A stretch of 64,000 nucleotides of DNA from positions 3,100,001 through 3,164,000 of the forward strand of contig NZ_CP072467.1 of the NCBI RefSeq assembly GCF_018437505.1. Reading direction: 5' to 3'. The position numbers and the translations under genes were made by a program. The notes under the pieces are model-generated. The model was not told the DNA's origin, did no database searches, and worked only from the letters and a program-made list of their open reading frames with translations. Shown here in pieces: positions 17,418 to 25,843 of the stretch. The DNA is from Spiractinospora alimapuensis. Its GTDB lineage: Bacteria; Actinomycetota; Actinomycetes; Streptosporangiales; Streptosporangiaceae. Within the stretch, counting starts at the first letter, position 1, and each line of letters starts with the position of its first letter.

Positions 17418-18860
17418 GTGACCCACGCGCGCATCGGAGTCATCGGCCTGGCCGTCATGGGCAGCAACCTCGCCCGGAACCTGGCCCGGCACGGCCACCC
17501 GGTCGCCCTCTACAACCGCACGACGGAACGAACGCGGGAATTGGTGGCCCAGCACGGCGACGAGGGCACCTTCGTCCCGGCGGAGACTCCCGAGGAGTTC
17601 GTCGCCTCCCTGGAGCGGCCCCGACGCCTCGTGGTCATGGTGAAGGCGGGTGCGCCGACCGACGCCGTCATCGACCAGTTCGCCGCCCTGCTGGAGGAGG
17701 GCGACGTGATCATCGACGGCGGCAACGCCCACTTCGAGGACACCCGCCGCCGCGAGGCCGCGCTGACCGAACGTGGCCTGCACTTCGTCGGCACCGGGAT
17801 CTCCGGCGGCGAGGAGGGCGCCCTGAACGGGCCGAGCATCATGCCGGGCGGGTCGCCCGAGGCCTACGCGTCGCTCGCCCCGATGCTGGAGGACATCGCC
17901 GCGAAGGCCGACGACGGCCAGCCGTGCGTCACGCACGTGGGCCCCGACGGCGCCGGACACTTCGTGAAGATGGTGCACAACGGCATCGAGTACGCCGACA
18001 TGCAGCTCATCGCCGAAGCCTACGACCTGTTGCGCCAGGCCGGGGGGATGCGCCCCGCCGAGATCGCCGACGTGTTCTCCCAGTGGAACACCGGACGGCT
18101 GCGGTCCTACCTCGTCGAGATCACCGCCGAGGTGCTGCGGCACACCGACCCGGAGACGGGACAGCCGTTCGTGGAGATCGTCGCCGACCAGGCGGAGCAG
18201 AAGGGCACCGGCCGTTGGACGGTGGAGGTCGCTCTGGAGCTGGGTGTCCCCGTCACGGGGATCGCCGAGGCGGTGTTCTCCCGCTCCCTCTCCGCCCACA
18301 CCGACCTGCGGTCCGCCGCCCGTGACTTCCCCGGCCCCACGCCCGAACCGTTCAGCGAGTCCGCCGCGCACGACCTCGCCCGCGCGGTCGAGGAGGCGCT
18401 GTACGCGTCGAAGATCGTGGCCTACGCCCAGGGATTCCACCAGGTCGCCGCCGGGAGCGCCGAGTACGGGTGGGACATCGACCTCGGGGCGGTCGCCGCG
18501 ATCTGGCGGGCGGGCTGCATCATCCGGGCCGACTTCCTGGACGACATCCGCGCCGCCTACGCCGAGGACCCCCAACTCGCGACCCTGCTCGCCGCCCCCC
18601 GGTTCGCCGCCGCGGTGGAGGGCGCGCAGCGCGCCTGGCGTCTCGTGGTGAGCCTCGCCGCCGAGCACGGCATCCCCGCTCCCGGTTTCTCCGCCGCGCT
18701 CGCCTACTACGACGCCCTCCGCGCCGACCGCCTCCCCGCGGCCCTCATCCAGGCCCAACGCGACTTCTTCGGCGCCCACACCTACCGCCGCACCGACCGC
18801 CCCGGCGTCTTCCACACCCTGTGGAGCGAGGGACGCACGGAGGAACTCATGGGGGAGTGA
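17418..18860 (+). CDS. gnd: 6-phosphogluconate dehydrogenase, decarboxylating
   Basis: Pentose phosphate enzyme converting 6-phosphogluconate and NADP+ to ribulose 5-phosphate, CO2 and NADPH. 480 residues, the long form. N-terminal Rossmann motif GVIGLAVMGSNLARNLA (residues 6-22) with NRT after beta-2; substrate site GISGGEEGALNGPSIMPGG (about 130-148), catalytic K in GHFVKMVHNGIEYADMQ (about 190), and the DQAEQKGTGRWT region (about 255-266). Start is GTG 17418, with AGAGGAG seven bases upstream. A hairpin overlaps its stop codon. It stands alone between divergent and convergent neighbours. Confidence 0.95.
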   Translation: MTHARIGVIGLAVMGSNLARNLARHGHPVALYNRTTERTRELVAQHGDEGTFVPAETPEEFVASLERPRRLVVMVKAGAPTDAVIDQFAALLEEGDVIIDGGNAHFEDTRRREAALTERGLHFVGTGISGGEEGALNGPSIMPGGSPEAYASLAPMLEDIAAKADDGQPCVTHVGPDGAGHFVKMVHNGIEYADMQLIAEAYDLLRQAGGMRPAEIADVFSQWNTGRLRSYLVEITAEVLRHTDPETGQPFVEIVADQAEQKGTGRWTVEVALELGVPVTGIAEAVFSRSLSAHTDLRSAARDFPGPTPEPFSESAAHDLARAVEEALYASKIVAYAQGFHQVAAGSAEYGWDIDLGAVAAIWRAGCIIRADFLDDIRAAYAEDPQLATLLAAPRFAAAVEGAQRAWRLVVSLAAEHGIPAPGFSAALAYYDALRADRLPAALIQAQRDFFGAHTYRRTDRPGVFHTLWSEGRTEELMGE

Positions 18861-18884
18861 GGGCCCGTCGAGGCGTGCCCTCAC
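18857..18884. terminator. hairpin at the end of gnd
   Basis: GTGAGGGC (18857-18864) and GCCCTCAC (18877-18884) form a perfect 8-bp stem with a 12-base loop. The stem includes the gnd stop codon and sits between gnd and the convergent AbrB-type gene, so it can serve both. Confidence 0.65.
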
Positions 18885-18903
18885 GGCGACGCCCAGGGAT
18901 CGT

Positions 18904-19281
18904 TCAGTCCGGCCATTCCGCCCGCAGATTGAGCAGGTAGTCCTCGGCGTAGACTCCGGGAAGGATTCCGGCGGTGCGCTCTACCGCCTCCCGACTCCCG
19001 GGCGCGGCCCCGTCGGAGACGTGACGTGGTCCGGGTGTTTCAGGCTCAGCACCCCACCCGTCACGGGTCAGCGCCATGAGCTCATCGGTGGTCAGTGCGA
19101 TGTCACCCGAACCCGCGAGGCGGTCGACGTCGCGCTGTGACAGGCCGGGAGCCTTCGCCACAGGAACCAGCCGCGCCGCGGCACCGTCGAGCACGAATTC
19201 CACCTCGTCTCCCGCGCGCAGGCCGAGCTGGTCCCGCACATGGGCGGGAATCGTCACCCGCCCATCCCCACTTATCCGCAT
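18904..19281 (-). CDS. AbrB/SpoVT-type DNA-binding protein, orphan antitoxin-like
   Basis: 125 residues. Residues 1-45 are a SpoVT/AbrB swapped-hairpin domain (RISGDGRVTIPAHVRDQLGL, then AGDEVEFVLDG). A flexible middle contains LTTDELMALTRDGW, and the C-terminal ERTAGILPGVYAEDYLLNL looks like the toxin-binding tail of an antitoxin. No PIN or other toxin gene is adjacent: the next gene downstream is the convergent gnd and the one upstream is a TetR regulator. It may be an orphan antitoxin or a plain regulator. The start at 19281 is taken from the domain boundary. Confidence 0.75.
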   Translation of the reverse strand: MRISGDGRVTIPAHVRDQLGLRAGDEVEFVLDGAAARLVPVAKAPGLSQRDVDRLAGSGDIALTTDELMALTRDGWGAEPETPGPRHVSDGAAPGSREAVERTAGILPGVYAEDYLLNLRAEWPD

Positions 19282-19340
19282 ACGCTCACGGTAGACGTGA
19301 CGGGCACTGGCCGTTCAGGATTTGTCGGAGCCCAACCGAT

Positions 19341-19976
19341 TCACCCCTTCGCATCCACCCCCACGGTGGCCATGATCGCCGCGAGGAACTCCCGTAGTAC
19401 CGCCCGGGCCCGCTCGGAGTTCATCTGCTCGGGGGTGTACACGAGCTGGGTGGACAGTCCGTCGACGAAGACGCCCAGGTGCTCGGCCCACGTCTCCAGC
19501 CACGGGTCGTCGCTGGGCTCGCCCAGGACCTCGGGGGGCTCGAGACCTCCGAGTCCCCCGACGAGTTGGCGGTAGAGGCCCCGGGTCTCGGCGTTGAGCC
19601 GGGTGGCCACCTCCCGGTCGCGGGCGGACTCTCCGCCGAAGGCCAACCACAACTGGAACTCCGCGTTGCGCTGGTCGTCCAGGGGGAGCAGCTCCTCCGC
19701 GAACCCCGCGACCCGCTCGATCACGGTCGACTCCGTCGCCGGACGCTCCGCGCGGGCGTGGACCCGCTCCCGGACCCGGATCGCCGACTGCTCGATCGCG
19801 AAGGTCAGGAGCTCCCCACGCGTGGCGAAGTAGTGCCGTAACGCGCCGGTGGACCAGCCGGCCTCCGCCGCCACGGTGCGGATCGACACCGCGGCGGGCC
19901 CCTGGTCCCCCACCACCCGCCACAGCGCGGCGGCGATGTCGTGCCTGCGCTGCTCATGGTCCACGATCTTCGGCAT
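19341..19976 (-). CDS. TetR-family transcriptional regulator
   Basis: 211-residue repressor. N-terminal helix-turn-helix at about residues 28-55 (VSIRTVAAEAGWSTGALRHYF), preceded by DHEQRRHDIAAALWRVV; the C-terminal 150 residues are the ligand and dimerisation domain of the TetR_C group. Start ATG 19976 matches the family; a longer frame to 20015 would run into the operators. It is divergent from a GAP-family membrane protein, and two copies of AGCAC-N4-GTG(C/T)T lie between, so it very probably represses both genes. Confidence 0.88.
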   Translation of the reverse strand: MPKIVDHEQRRHDIAAALWRVVGDQGPAAVSIRTVAAEAGWSTGALRHYFATRGELLTFAIEQSAIRVRERVHARAERPATESTVIERVAGFAEELLPLDDQRNAEFQLWLAFGGESARDREVATRLNAETRGLYRQLVGGLGGLEPPEVLGEPSDDPWLETWAEHLGVFVDGLSTQLVYTPEQMNSERARAVLREFLAAIMATVGVDAKG

Positions 19977-19987
19977 GTTCCCTTTAT

Positions 19988-20024
19988 AGCACGACCGTGT
20001 TATTTTATTTAGCACAAGCGTGCT
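19988..20024. promoter_or_regulatory. two TetR operators in divergent promoter
   Basis: AGCAC-GACC-GTGTT (19988-20001) and AGCAC-AAGC-GTGCT (20011-20024), 23 bp apart, flank an AT-rich TATTTTATT that probably holds promoter elements for both directions. The second is a perfect inverted repeat, the first has one mismatch. The spacing puts both sites on the same face of the helix, as for cooperative TetR binding. Confidence 0.75.
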
Positions 20025-20039
20025 GAAAAGAGGTGTCCC

Positions 20040-20741
20040 ATGACTCCCGGCCTGACACTCACCATCGGTGGGCTGGCGGTACTCGACATGCTGAGTCCCG
20101 CCACCATCGGCATCAGCCTGTACGTTCTCCTCAGCGGCAACCGGCGCCTCGCCGCGCCGATGTTCGTCTTCCTGGGCACGGTCGCGGGCTTCTACTTCAC
20201 GGTGGGGGTCGCGCTGATGCTCGGCTTGGACATCGCGGTGCGATACCTCGGCGACGTCGTCAACAGTCCCGTCGGCCTGTGGGCCCAGCTCGCCCTCGGG
20301 GTCGGGATACTGGTCGCCGCCTTCGTCGTTCCCGGCCGACTGAGCAACGCGCCCCGGCGCCCCCGGAACCTTCGGCTGGGCGTGATGGCCGCGCTGGGGG
20401 TCACCACCGGCCTACTGGAGGTCGGTACGGCCCTGCCCTACCTGGGAGCCATCGGCATCATGACCTCGGCCGAGCTCTCCCCCGGCGTGTGGGTCCCGAT
20501 ACTGGCCGGCTACAACCTGCTGATGGTGCTCCCGCCGATCATTCTGTTCGCCGGCTACACCCTGTTCGGCGCCCGTATCCGCCCCCGCCTGGACCGCTGG
20601 CGCGACAAGATCGAGTCCTCCGGCCGAGAGGCCTTCGGCTGGATCCTCGGCATCGCCGGCTTCCTCCTCGCCCGCTACGCCGCCAACGAGCTCGGCCTGT
20701 TCACCTCACTCGACGGCCTGGGGATCAGCATCGGAATCTAG
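20040..20741 (+). CDS. GAP-family (Sap/SfLAP) membrane protein
   Basis: 233 residues with about six transmembrane helices, matching the GAP family first seen in glycopeptidolipid and sulfolipid export of mycobacteria. It starts GLTLTIGGLAVLDMLSPATIG, the family's N-terminal pattern with a conserved D and P, and has MAALGVTTGLLEVGTALPYLGAIG in the middle. In other actinomycetes such proteins occur beside TetR regulators with unknown cargo. AAGAGGTG precedes the ATG. Divergent from the TetR gene and likely derepressed when it binds its ligand. Role in lipid or drug export is inferred. Confidence 0.8.
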   Translation: MTPGLTLTIGGLAVLDMLSPATIGISLYVLLSGNRRLAAPMFVFLGTVAGFYFTVGVALMLGLDIAVRYLGDVVNSPVGLWAQLALGVGILVAAFVVPGRLSNAPRRPRNLRLGVMAALGVTTGLLEVGTALPYLGAIGIMTSAELSPGVWVPILAGYNLLMVLPPIILFAGYTLFGARIRPRLDRWRDKIESSGREAFGWILGIAGFLLARYAANELGLFTSLDGLGISIGI

Positions 20742-20787
20742 CGCCGGAGCACCTCCTCTTCTCCCCCGACCACCCCGTCACCCCCCA

Positions 20788-20832
20788 TCAGGACTTCTCC
20801 ATCGTCACCAGAATTTCCGCTGCTATAGCGGG
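20788..20832 (+). repeat. intergenic repeat-like element, copy 2
   Basis: AGGACTTCTCCAT, then CTGCTATAGCGGGGG 17 bp later, parallel the blocks in the 13.4-kb element, where the gap is about 27 bp. GCTATAGC is a perfect palindrome. It lies in the gap between the GAP-family gene and the first DMT transporter. Confidence 0.35.
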
Positions 20833-20891
20833 GGAAGGTGCACACACCACTCTGCGGAACGCGAGCTTGAGTCGCGCCGTAGGGTCCCCAC

Positions 20892-21737
20892 ATGACCGGA
20901 TTCGTCATCGTCGTCGTCCTCGGGTCCGCGCTGATCCACGCCGTGTGGAACGCCCTCCTGCACGCGATCACCGACCGGATGCTGGGGTTCGCCCTCGCGG
21001 GTCTGGGCGGCATCGTCACGGGCGCGCTCCTCATTCCCTTCGTCGGCCTGCCCAACCCCGCCGCGTGGCCCTACCTGATCACCTCGATCGTGTTGCACAT
21101 CGCCTACATGAGCTTCCTGATGCTCTCGTTCCGGTTGGGCGACTTCGGACAGGTGTATCCCCTCGCCCGCGGGGTCGCTCCCTGGGCGGTCACGATCGCG
21201 GCCGCGATCCTCCTCAACGAATCCTTGGGCCTCGGCCAGCTCCTGGCCATCGGAATCATCTCCGCGGGTCTGCTGAGCCTCACGTTCTCTGGCGGTCTCC
21301 CCGGTAGGCACCAGCTGCCGGCGATCGGCGCCGCGTTGGTCACCGGCCTCCTGATCGCGACCTACACGATGGTCGACGGGGTGGGAATCCGGCTCGCCGA
21401 CGGAGTCCTCGCCTACACCGCCTGGTTGATCTTCAGCCACTCGACCTGTTTCCTCACCATCGTGCTCCTCATCCGCAGGAGATCCCTCTTCACCCAGATG
21501 CGCACCGTCTGGTGGCGGGGAATGCTGGCCGGCGCGTTGTCGCTCACCGCCGCCGCGATGGTTCTGTGGGCCCAGTCCGTAACCGCGTTGGGGCCGATCG
21601 CCGCCCTTCGGGAAGCGAGCATCATCTTCGCCGCCCTGATCGGCACCGTGTGCTTCCACGAACCGTTCGGGCGGTTCCGGTTACTCGCCGCCGTCACCGT
21701 CACGGCCGGCATCGTCCTGCTCGCGGTATCGGGCTGA
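20892..21737 (+). CDS. EamA/DMT-superfamily transporter, copy 1
   Basis: 281 residues with ten predicted helices in two EamA repeats, the layout of drug/metabolite transporters. The first half carries HAVWNALLHAITDRML and SFRLGDFGQVYPLARG (about residues 75-95), the second TYTMVDGVGIRLADG and ALREASIIFAALIG. It aligns end to end without gaps with the next gene and is clearly a tandem duplicate, the two being separated by 110 bp. Substrate unknown. Start ATG 20892, with AGGG upstream. Confidence 0.85.
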   Translation: MTGFVIVVVLGSALIHAVWNALLHAITDRMLGFALAGLGGIVTGALLIPFVGLPNPAAWPYLITSIVLHIAYMSFLMLSFRLGDFGQVYPLARGVAPWAVTIAAAILLNESLGLGQLLAIGIISAGLLSLTFSGGLPGRHQLPAIGAALVTGLLIATYTMVDGVGIRLADGVLAYTAWLIFSHSTCFLTIVLLIRRRSLFTQMRTVWWRGMLAGALSLTAAAMVLWAQSVTALGPIAALREASIIFAALIGTVCFHEPFGRFRLLAAVTVTAGIVLLAVSG

Positions 21738-21847
21738 TCCCACAAGGCGCGGACATTGCCCGCTGGTGAACGCCGGTCAACGCTGACCCGACGTTGGTGT
21801 TACCCCCGGTGGCCTACCGGCGACATCACAGGCGTAGGGTCTGCCGG

Positions 21848-22693
21848 GTGACTGGACTTGTCGTCGTCGCGGTACTGGCTTCCGCTGCCATTCACGCGTC
21901 CTGGAACGCCCTGCTGCATGCGATCACCGACCGGATGCTGGGGTTCGCTCTCGCGAGCCTTGGTGGCATCGTGGCCGGTGGGATCCTCATCCCCTTCGTC
22001 GGGCTCCCCCACGCCGACTCCCTGCCCTACCTGATCGCCTCGATCGTGCTGCATGTGGGCTACATGGCGTTCCTGATGCTGTCGTTCCGGCTGGGGGACT
22101 TCGGACAGGTGTATCCGATCGCCCGCGGGGTGGCCCCCTGGGCGGTAGCGCTCGCGGCGGCGTTCTTCCTCGGCGAGACGATGGGGCCCCTGCAGCTTCT
22201 GGCCATCGGGGTGGTCTCCGTCGGACTGCTCAGCCTCACCTTCGCGGGCGGACTCCCCACCAAAGCACAACTGCCCGCCATCGCCGCGGCCCTGGCCACC
22301 GGGCTGGTGATCGCGACCTACACCCTCGTCGACGGAGCGGGCGTCCGGTTGGCCGACGGATCGATGGCCTACGCGACCTGGCTGATCTTCGGCCACTCCG
22401 TCGGGTTCCTCGGCCTCGCGCTCCTGATCCGTCGCCGGAAACTCTTCCGCCAGATGCGCGGCGTGTGGTGGAAGGGAATGCTCGCCGGCGCCCTGTCCCT
22501 CGTCGCCTACGCGCTGGTGCTCTGGGCGCAGACCGTCTCCGCCCTCGGCGCGGTGGCCGCCCTGCGCGAGACGAGCATCATCTTCGGCGCCCTCATCGGC
22601 ACGCTGTTCTTCCGCGAGTCCTTCGGCCGCTTCCGCGTCGTCGCCGCCGCCACCGTCACGGCCGGCATCATCCTGCTGACCGTGACGGGCTGA
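21848..22693 (+). CDS. EamA/DMT-superfamily transporter, copy 2
   Basis: Paralogue of the gene just upstream: same length of 281 residues, same ten helices and identical stretches such as SFRLGDFGQVYP, RGVAPWAV and LIRRR. Start is GTG 21848, giving MTGLVVVAV, which lines up with MTGFVIVVV of copy 1; a longer frame from 21794 has no counterpart. Differences gather in the periplasmic-side loops and helix 3-4, as expected if the copies now prefer different substrates or if one is simply recent. It converges on the Uma2-like gene 8 bp away. Confidence 0.85.
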   Translation: MTGLVVVAVLASAAIHASWNALLHAITDRMLGFALASLGGIVAGGILIPFVGLPHADSLPYLIASIVLHVGYMAFLMLSFRLGDFGQVYPIARGVAPWAVALAAAFFLGETMGPLQLLAIGVVSVGLLSLTFAGGLPTKAQLPAIAAALATGLVIATYTLVDGAGVRLADGSMAYATWLIFGHSVGFLGLALLIRRRKLFRQMRGVWWKGMLAGALSLVAYALVLWAQTVSALGAVAALRETSIIFGALIGTLFFRESFGRFRVVAAATVTAGIILLTVTG

Positions 22694-22700
22694 CCACGCG

Positions 22701-23294
22701 CTAACCCCGCTGACCGCCATAGCGACGGAACTCGTCCGTCGCGAGCTGGATCTCGTCCAAAAGCGCGGGCAGCGGCACCACGTCGCCGAACCGGAACGGC
22801 CGTTGCTGCCGATACACCCCGGCCACCGGCTCGGTGTGCAGGATGATGTCCCCAGAGCGCGGATCGACCAGCAGGTAGACAGGAATCCGCCACTCGGCGT
22901 AGACCTCCGGCAACTCGCGGACGTCCTTGTTCGGGCAACTAACCGAGACGACCTCCGCCACCAGGTCGATCTCCGCCGCAGGAACCATCGGCCGGTCCTC
23001 ATCGAGCGCCGCCTCAGTCGTGACGATGAGGTCGGGGATGACGTAGTCACCTTCGTGGATGTCGGGGGCAATGCCTGTGCCGCTCACTGAAGGTACTCGT
23101 TCCCCCGAAAGCCCGAGAAGTTGGTAACAGATACGGTCAGCGATTCTGTTGTGAATCGGCACTGGTGCAGGCGTCACGTGTATTTGTCCCCTGAGGATTT
23201 CAACTGCGGACCCTTCGGGAACCACAAGATCATCGGCGACTGACCTGAGGTCCGTCACCGTGGGACGCGAGTGTGTACGCACATCCATAAGCAT
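22701..23294 (-). CDS. Uma2-family (DUF820) protein, restriction-endonuclease fold
   Basis: 197 residues. The family has a PD-(D/E)XK nuclease-like fold and unknown function; it is often scattered in actinomycetes and cyanobacteria. Family marks: PIHNRIADRICYQLL (about 58-72), IPDLIVTTEAALD (about 93-105), the core DLVAEVVSVSCPNKDVRE (about 118-135) with the acidic residue and K of the nuclease-like site, and the C-terminal YAEWRIPVYLLVDPRSGDI. Start ATG 23294 or the ATG two codons later; the longer frame to 23588 is not coding. Biological role unknown. Confidence 0.8.
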   Translation of the reverse strand: MLMDVRTHSRPTVTDLRSVADDLVVPEGSAVEILRGQIHVTPAPVPIHNRIADRICYQLLGLSGERVPSVSGTGIAPDIHEGDYVIPDLIVTTEAALDEDRPMVPAAEIDLVAEVVSVSCPNKDVRELPEVYAEWRIPVYLLVDPRSGDIILHTEPVAGVYRQQRPFRFGDVVPLPALLDEIQLATDEFRRYGGQRG

Positions 23295-23424
23295 AGGAGT
23301 TCCCTTCGACGGAGCACATACTCTGACAGGCCCCGATCCGCTCCGGCGGGAATTCCCGGATTCTGGGGATATCCGCCCCGGCCGGGCCGGCCGCTGGGGC
23401 CGGCCCGAAACGCCGGAGCTGAGG

Positions 23425-24183
23425 TCAGAACCTCCGCAGGAAGGTCTCGACGGAGGTGGCCAGGGCCACGGGGGTCTCGTCCATCGCGTAGTGGCCGGCG
23501 TTGCCCATGACCTCGATCTCCGCCTTCGGGTACCACTCCGCGAAGGTGCCGCGCATGACGGCCTCGCCGAGGGCCGGGTCGTGTTCACCGGCGATGGCCT
23601 TAACGGGGACCGTGCTTCCCACGACGCGTTCGTGGAAGTCGACGCGGGCCCAGGAGTGGAGGTAGGCGGCGAAGGCGGTGGGGTCGCTGTGCTCCAGGGA
23701 GTGGCGCACCATCGCGTCCAGCCACACGTCGGTGTGCCGGTTCCCGGTCGTGAGGTCGATGATGGCCCGCCGGTTCTCCGGCTTCTCCGCCGCGCCGGAG
23801 AACAGGGCCCACCCGTCGTCGTCGAAGGGGACCGGGCCCGCGGGCACCGGAGACACTCCCACCATCGCCCGGACGCGATCGGGCGCCGTGGCGTACACCT
23901 CCTGCATGAACTTGCCGCCCATCGAGTGTCCGAGCAGCGAGAACCGGGCGGTTCCTCGGCTGTCGGCCAGCTCGAGCACGTCCGCCGCGACCTCCGCCGG
24001 GCTGTACTCCCCGGCGACGCCCCGGCGCGATCCGTACCCCCGACAGTTCACGAACACGTAGGTGAACTCGTCCCCGTCCAGGTGCGGTTCCAGAGCGCCC
24101 CAGGCCTCGGCCGATCCGAACCAGCCGTGCAGCCCGAACACCACGTGCCCGCCGCCACCCACCTGCCGGTAGCTCTCACTCAC
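23425..24183 (-). CDS. alpha/beta hydrolase
   Basis: 252-residue esterase or dehalogenase-like alpha/beta hydrolase. Motifs in order: oxyanion loop GLHGWFGSAEAW, nucleophile elbow GHSMGGKFMQE with S at about residue 91, acid in AGEHDPALGEA and the catalytic H in GNAGHYAMDETP near the C-terminus. GTG 24183 is chosen because AGGAGG lies five to ten bases before it; an ATG at 24228 is the alternative and adds 15 residues. It is divergent from the cobalamin riboswitch. Substrate unknown. Confidence 0.85.
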   Translation of the reverse strand: MSESYRQVGGGGHVVFGLHGWFGSAEAWGALEPHLDGDEFTYVFVNCRGYGSRRGVAGEYSPAEVAADVLELADSRGTARFSLLGHSMGGKFMQEVYATAPDRVRAMVGVSPVPAGPVPFDDDGWALFSGAAEKPENRRAIIDLTTGNRHTDVWLDAMVRHSLEHSDPTAFAAYLHSWARVDFHERVVGSTVPVKAIAGEHDPALGEAVMRGTFAEWYPKAEIEVMGNAGHYAMDETPVALATSVETFLRRF

Positions 24184-24339
24184 CGCGCCTCCTGAGACGT
24201 AGGTAACAACAGGTCCGCATCGTCGCACAGACCGTCGGTCCAGAACAGGCCCCGGCCACGGCTCCCACGGCCTGAGGAGCGGTCACGCCGACCGGCCGAG
24301 GCCACATCCTGCCCGTATGTCATCATTGAAGGCGGCAAA

Positions 24340-24490
24340 ACGACGGCGTGCCGAGGAAGCCGGTGTGACTCCGGCGCGGTCCCGCCACTGTGAGTTGGGG
24401 AGTCCTTCCCGACATGGCCACTGTCCCCTCGGGGGATGGGAAGGCCGGGAAGGGCAGCGACCCGCGAGCCAGGACACTCACCGCCGTCGT
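24340..24490 (+). ncRNA. cobalamin riboswitch
   Basis: AdoCbl-type aptamer. Closing stem P1 is ACGACGGCG (24340-24348) with CGCCGTCGT (24482-24490), nine perfect pairs. Inside are the conserved core GAAGCCGGTGTGACTCCGGC (24356-24375), GCGGTCCCGCCACTGTGAG and the B12 box GAGCCAGGACACTCACC just before the closing strand. It lies 160 bp upstream of a BtuFCD-like operon, and ligand binding should switch that operon off. Confidence 0.92.
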
Positions 24491-24652
24491 CCTCACGAGC
24501 CGGGGCGGATTTCCCCGAGAGAGGTCGGACTGACGCATGGCGTCGCACGGTGACATCCCGCGTCCGCCGACGCGAGCGTCACGCCGCACCACGATGGCGG
24601 CACTCTTTCGTTCCTCGGGAGCCCGTCGCGCAGATTCCACGGAGACACCCCG
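24491..24652 (+). promoter_or_regulatory. riboswitch expression platform / leader
   Basis: Leader between the aptamer and the first gene. A nested hairpin can form: GTGAC with GTCAC outside CGCGT-CCGCCG-ACGCG (about 24551-24587). GGAGA before the ATG is the ribosome site. Whether control is by termination or by hiding the start cannot be told by eye. Confidence 0.5.
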
Positions 24653-25843
24653 ATGAAGCATGCCCGCCTTCCCCTGATCACTCTGTTCGGTCTCGCCGTG
24701 GTGGCGACCGGCTGTGGCGCGCCCACCGGGGACGACGCCGCAGAGGACACCACGTCCGCCGACTGCGTCGAGGACCACGACCCCGACACCGACTACTTCC
24801 CGGACAAGCTCTCCATCGACCACGCGGAGAACCTGTCCATCGAGTACGCCAACGACCACCAAGTCGTCACGATCGATGAGCCCTCTCCCGGCGCCGAGGC
24901 CGAGAGCTACGTGCTGCTGCGCTGTGGCGCGCCGGAGCCGGAGCTGGACGGCGAGCTCGCCGACGCCCCGGTGATCGAGGTACCGGTGCGGAGCGTCTTC
25001 AGCGCCTCGACCACGCACCTGTCGCTCTTCACCTACCTGGACCAGACCGACGTCGTCACGGGCGTCGCCGACGGTGGCGTGGTCAACGACGAGGAGATCC
25101 GCGAAGGTGTGGAGTCCGGCGACGTCGTCGACTACGCCGGCGGCGGTGCTCTCGACCAGGAACTGGTCATCGCCGAGGCCCCCGACCTGCTGATGACCGG
25201 GGGAGCCGAGGAAAGCGAGTACCAGACCCTGCGCGACGCCGACATCCCCGTCGTCGCCAACGCCGAGTGGCTGGAGAACTCCCCCCTGGGACGCGCGGAG
25301 TGGGTCAAGCTCGCCGCCGCGCTCACCGGCACGGAGGAGGAAGCCACCGAGCTCTTCGACCAGATCGCCACCGACTACGAGTCCGTCACCGACCAGGTGT
25401 CCGACGCCGACCCGGTGGACGTGGTGCCGGGCCAGATGTTCGACGGGGTGTGGAACGTCGTCGGCGGAGGCTCCTACGTCGGTCGGCTCCTGGCCGACGC
25501 GGGTGGCACCCACCCCTGGGACGACACCGAGGAGACCGGCAGCATCGAGATGGACCTGGAGGAGGTCCTGTCCGAGGTCCAGGACGCCGAGGTGTGGATC
25601 TCCAGCGAGCACTGGGACACCTACGACGACATGACCGCCGACGACGAACGCTACGCCGAGTTCACCGCGTTCGAGGAGCGGGCGGTCTGGACGAACAACA
25701 ACAACGTCGGCCCCGGCGGAAACCGGTACTGGGACGAGGCCGTGCTGCGACCCGACCAGGTCCTCGCCGACCTCGCCACCATCCTGCACCCGGAGCTGAT
25801 GGACGACCACGAGCTGGTCTACTACCGGACCCTGGACGACTGA
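24653..25843 (+). CDS. btuF: cobalamin (or metal-chelate) ABC transporter lipoprotein, BtuF-like
   Basis: Extracellular solute-binding lipoprotein, 396 residues. Signal peptide with lipobox VATGC (C at residue 21), then an acidic linker and a periplasmic-binding-2 fold of the BtuF/FhuD class. The location directly behind a cobalamin riboswitch and before a BtuC-like permease makes vitamin B12 or a corrinoid the expected ligand. The protein is very acidic (many D/E). Start ATG 24653. It overlaps the permease start by one base (TGATG). Ligand assignment rests on the riboswitch, not on seen binding residues. Confidence 0.85.
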   Translation: MKHARLPLITLFGLAVVATGCGAPTGDDAAEDTTSADCVEDHDPDTDYFPDKLSIDHAENLSIEYANDHQVVTIDEPSPGAEAESYVLLRCGAPEPELDGELADAPVIEVPVRSVFSASTTHLSLFTYLDQTDVVTGVADGGVVNDEEIREGVESGDVVDYAGGGALDQELVIAEAPDLLMTGGAEESEYQTLRDADIPVVANAEWLENSPLGRAEWVKLAAALTGTEEEATELFDQIATDYESVTDQVSDADPVDVVPGQMFDGVWNVVGGGSYVGRLLADAGGTHPWDDTEETGSIEMDLEEVLSEVQDAEVWISSEHWDTYDDMTADDERYAEFTAFEERAVWTNNNNVGPGGNRYWDEAVLRPDQVLADLATILHPELMDDHELVYYRTLDD

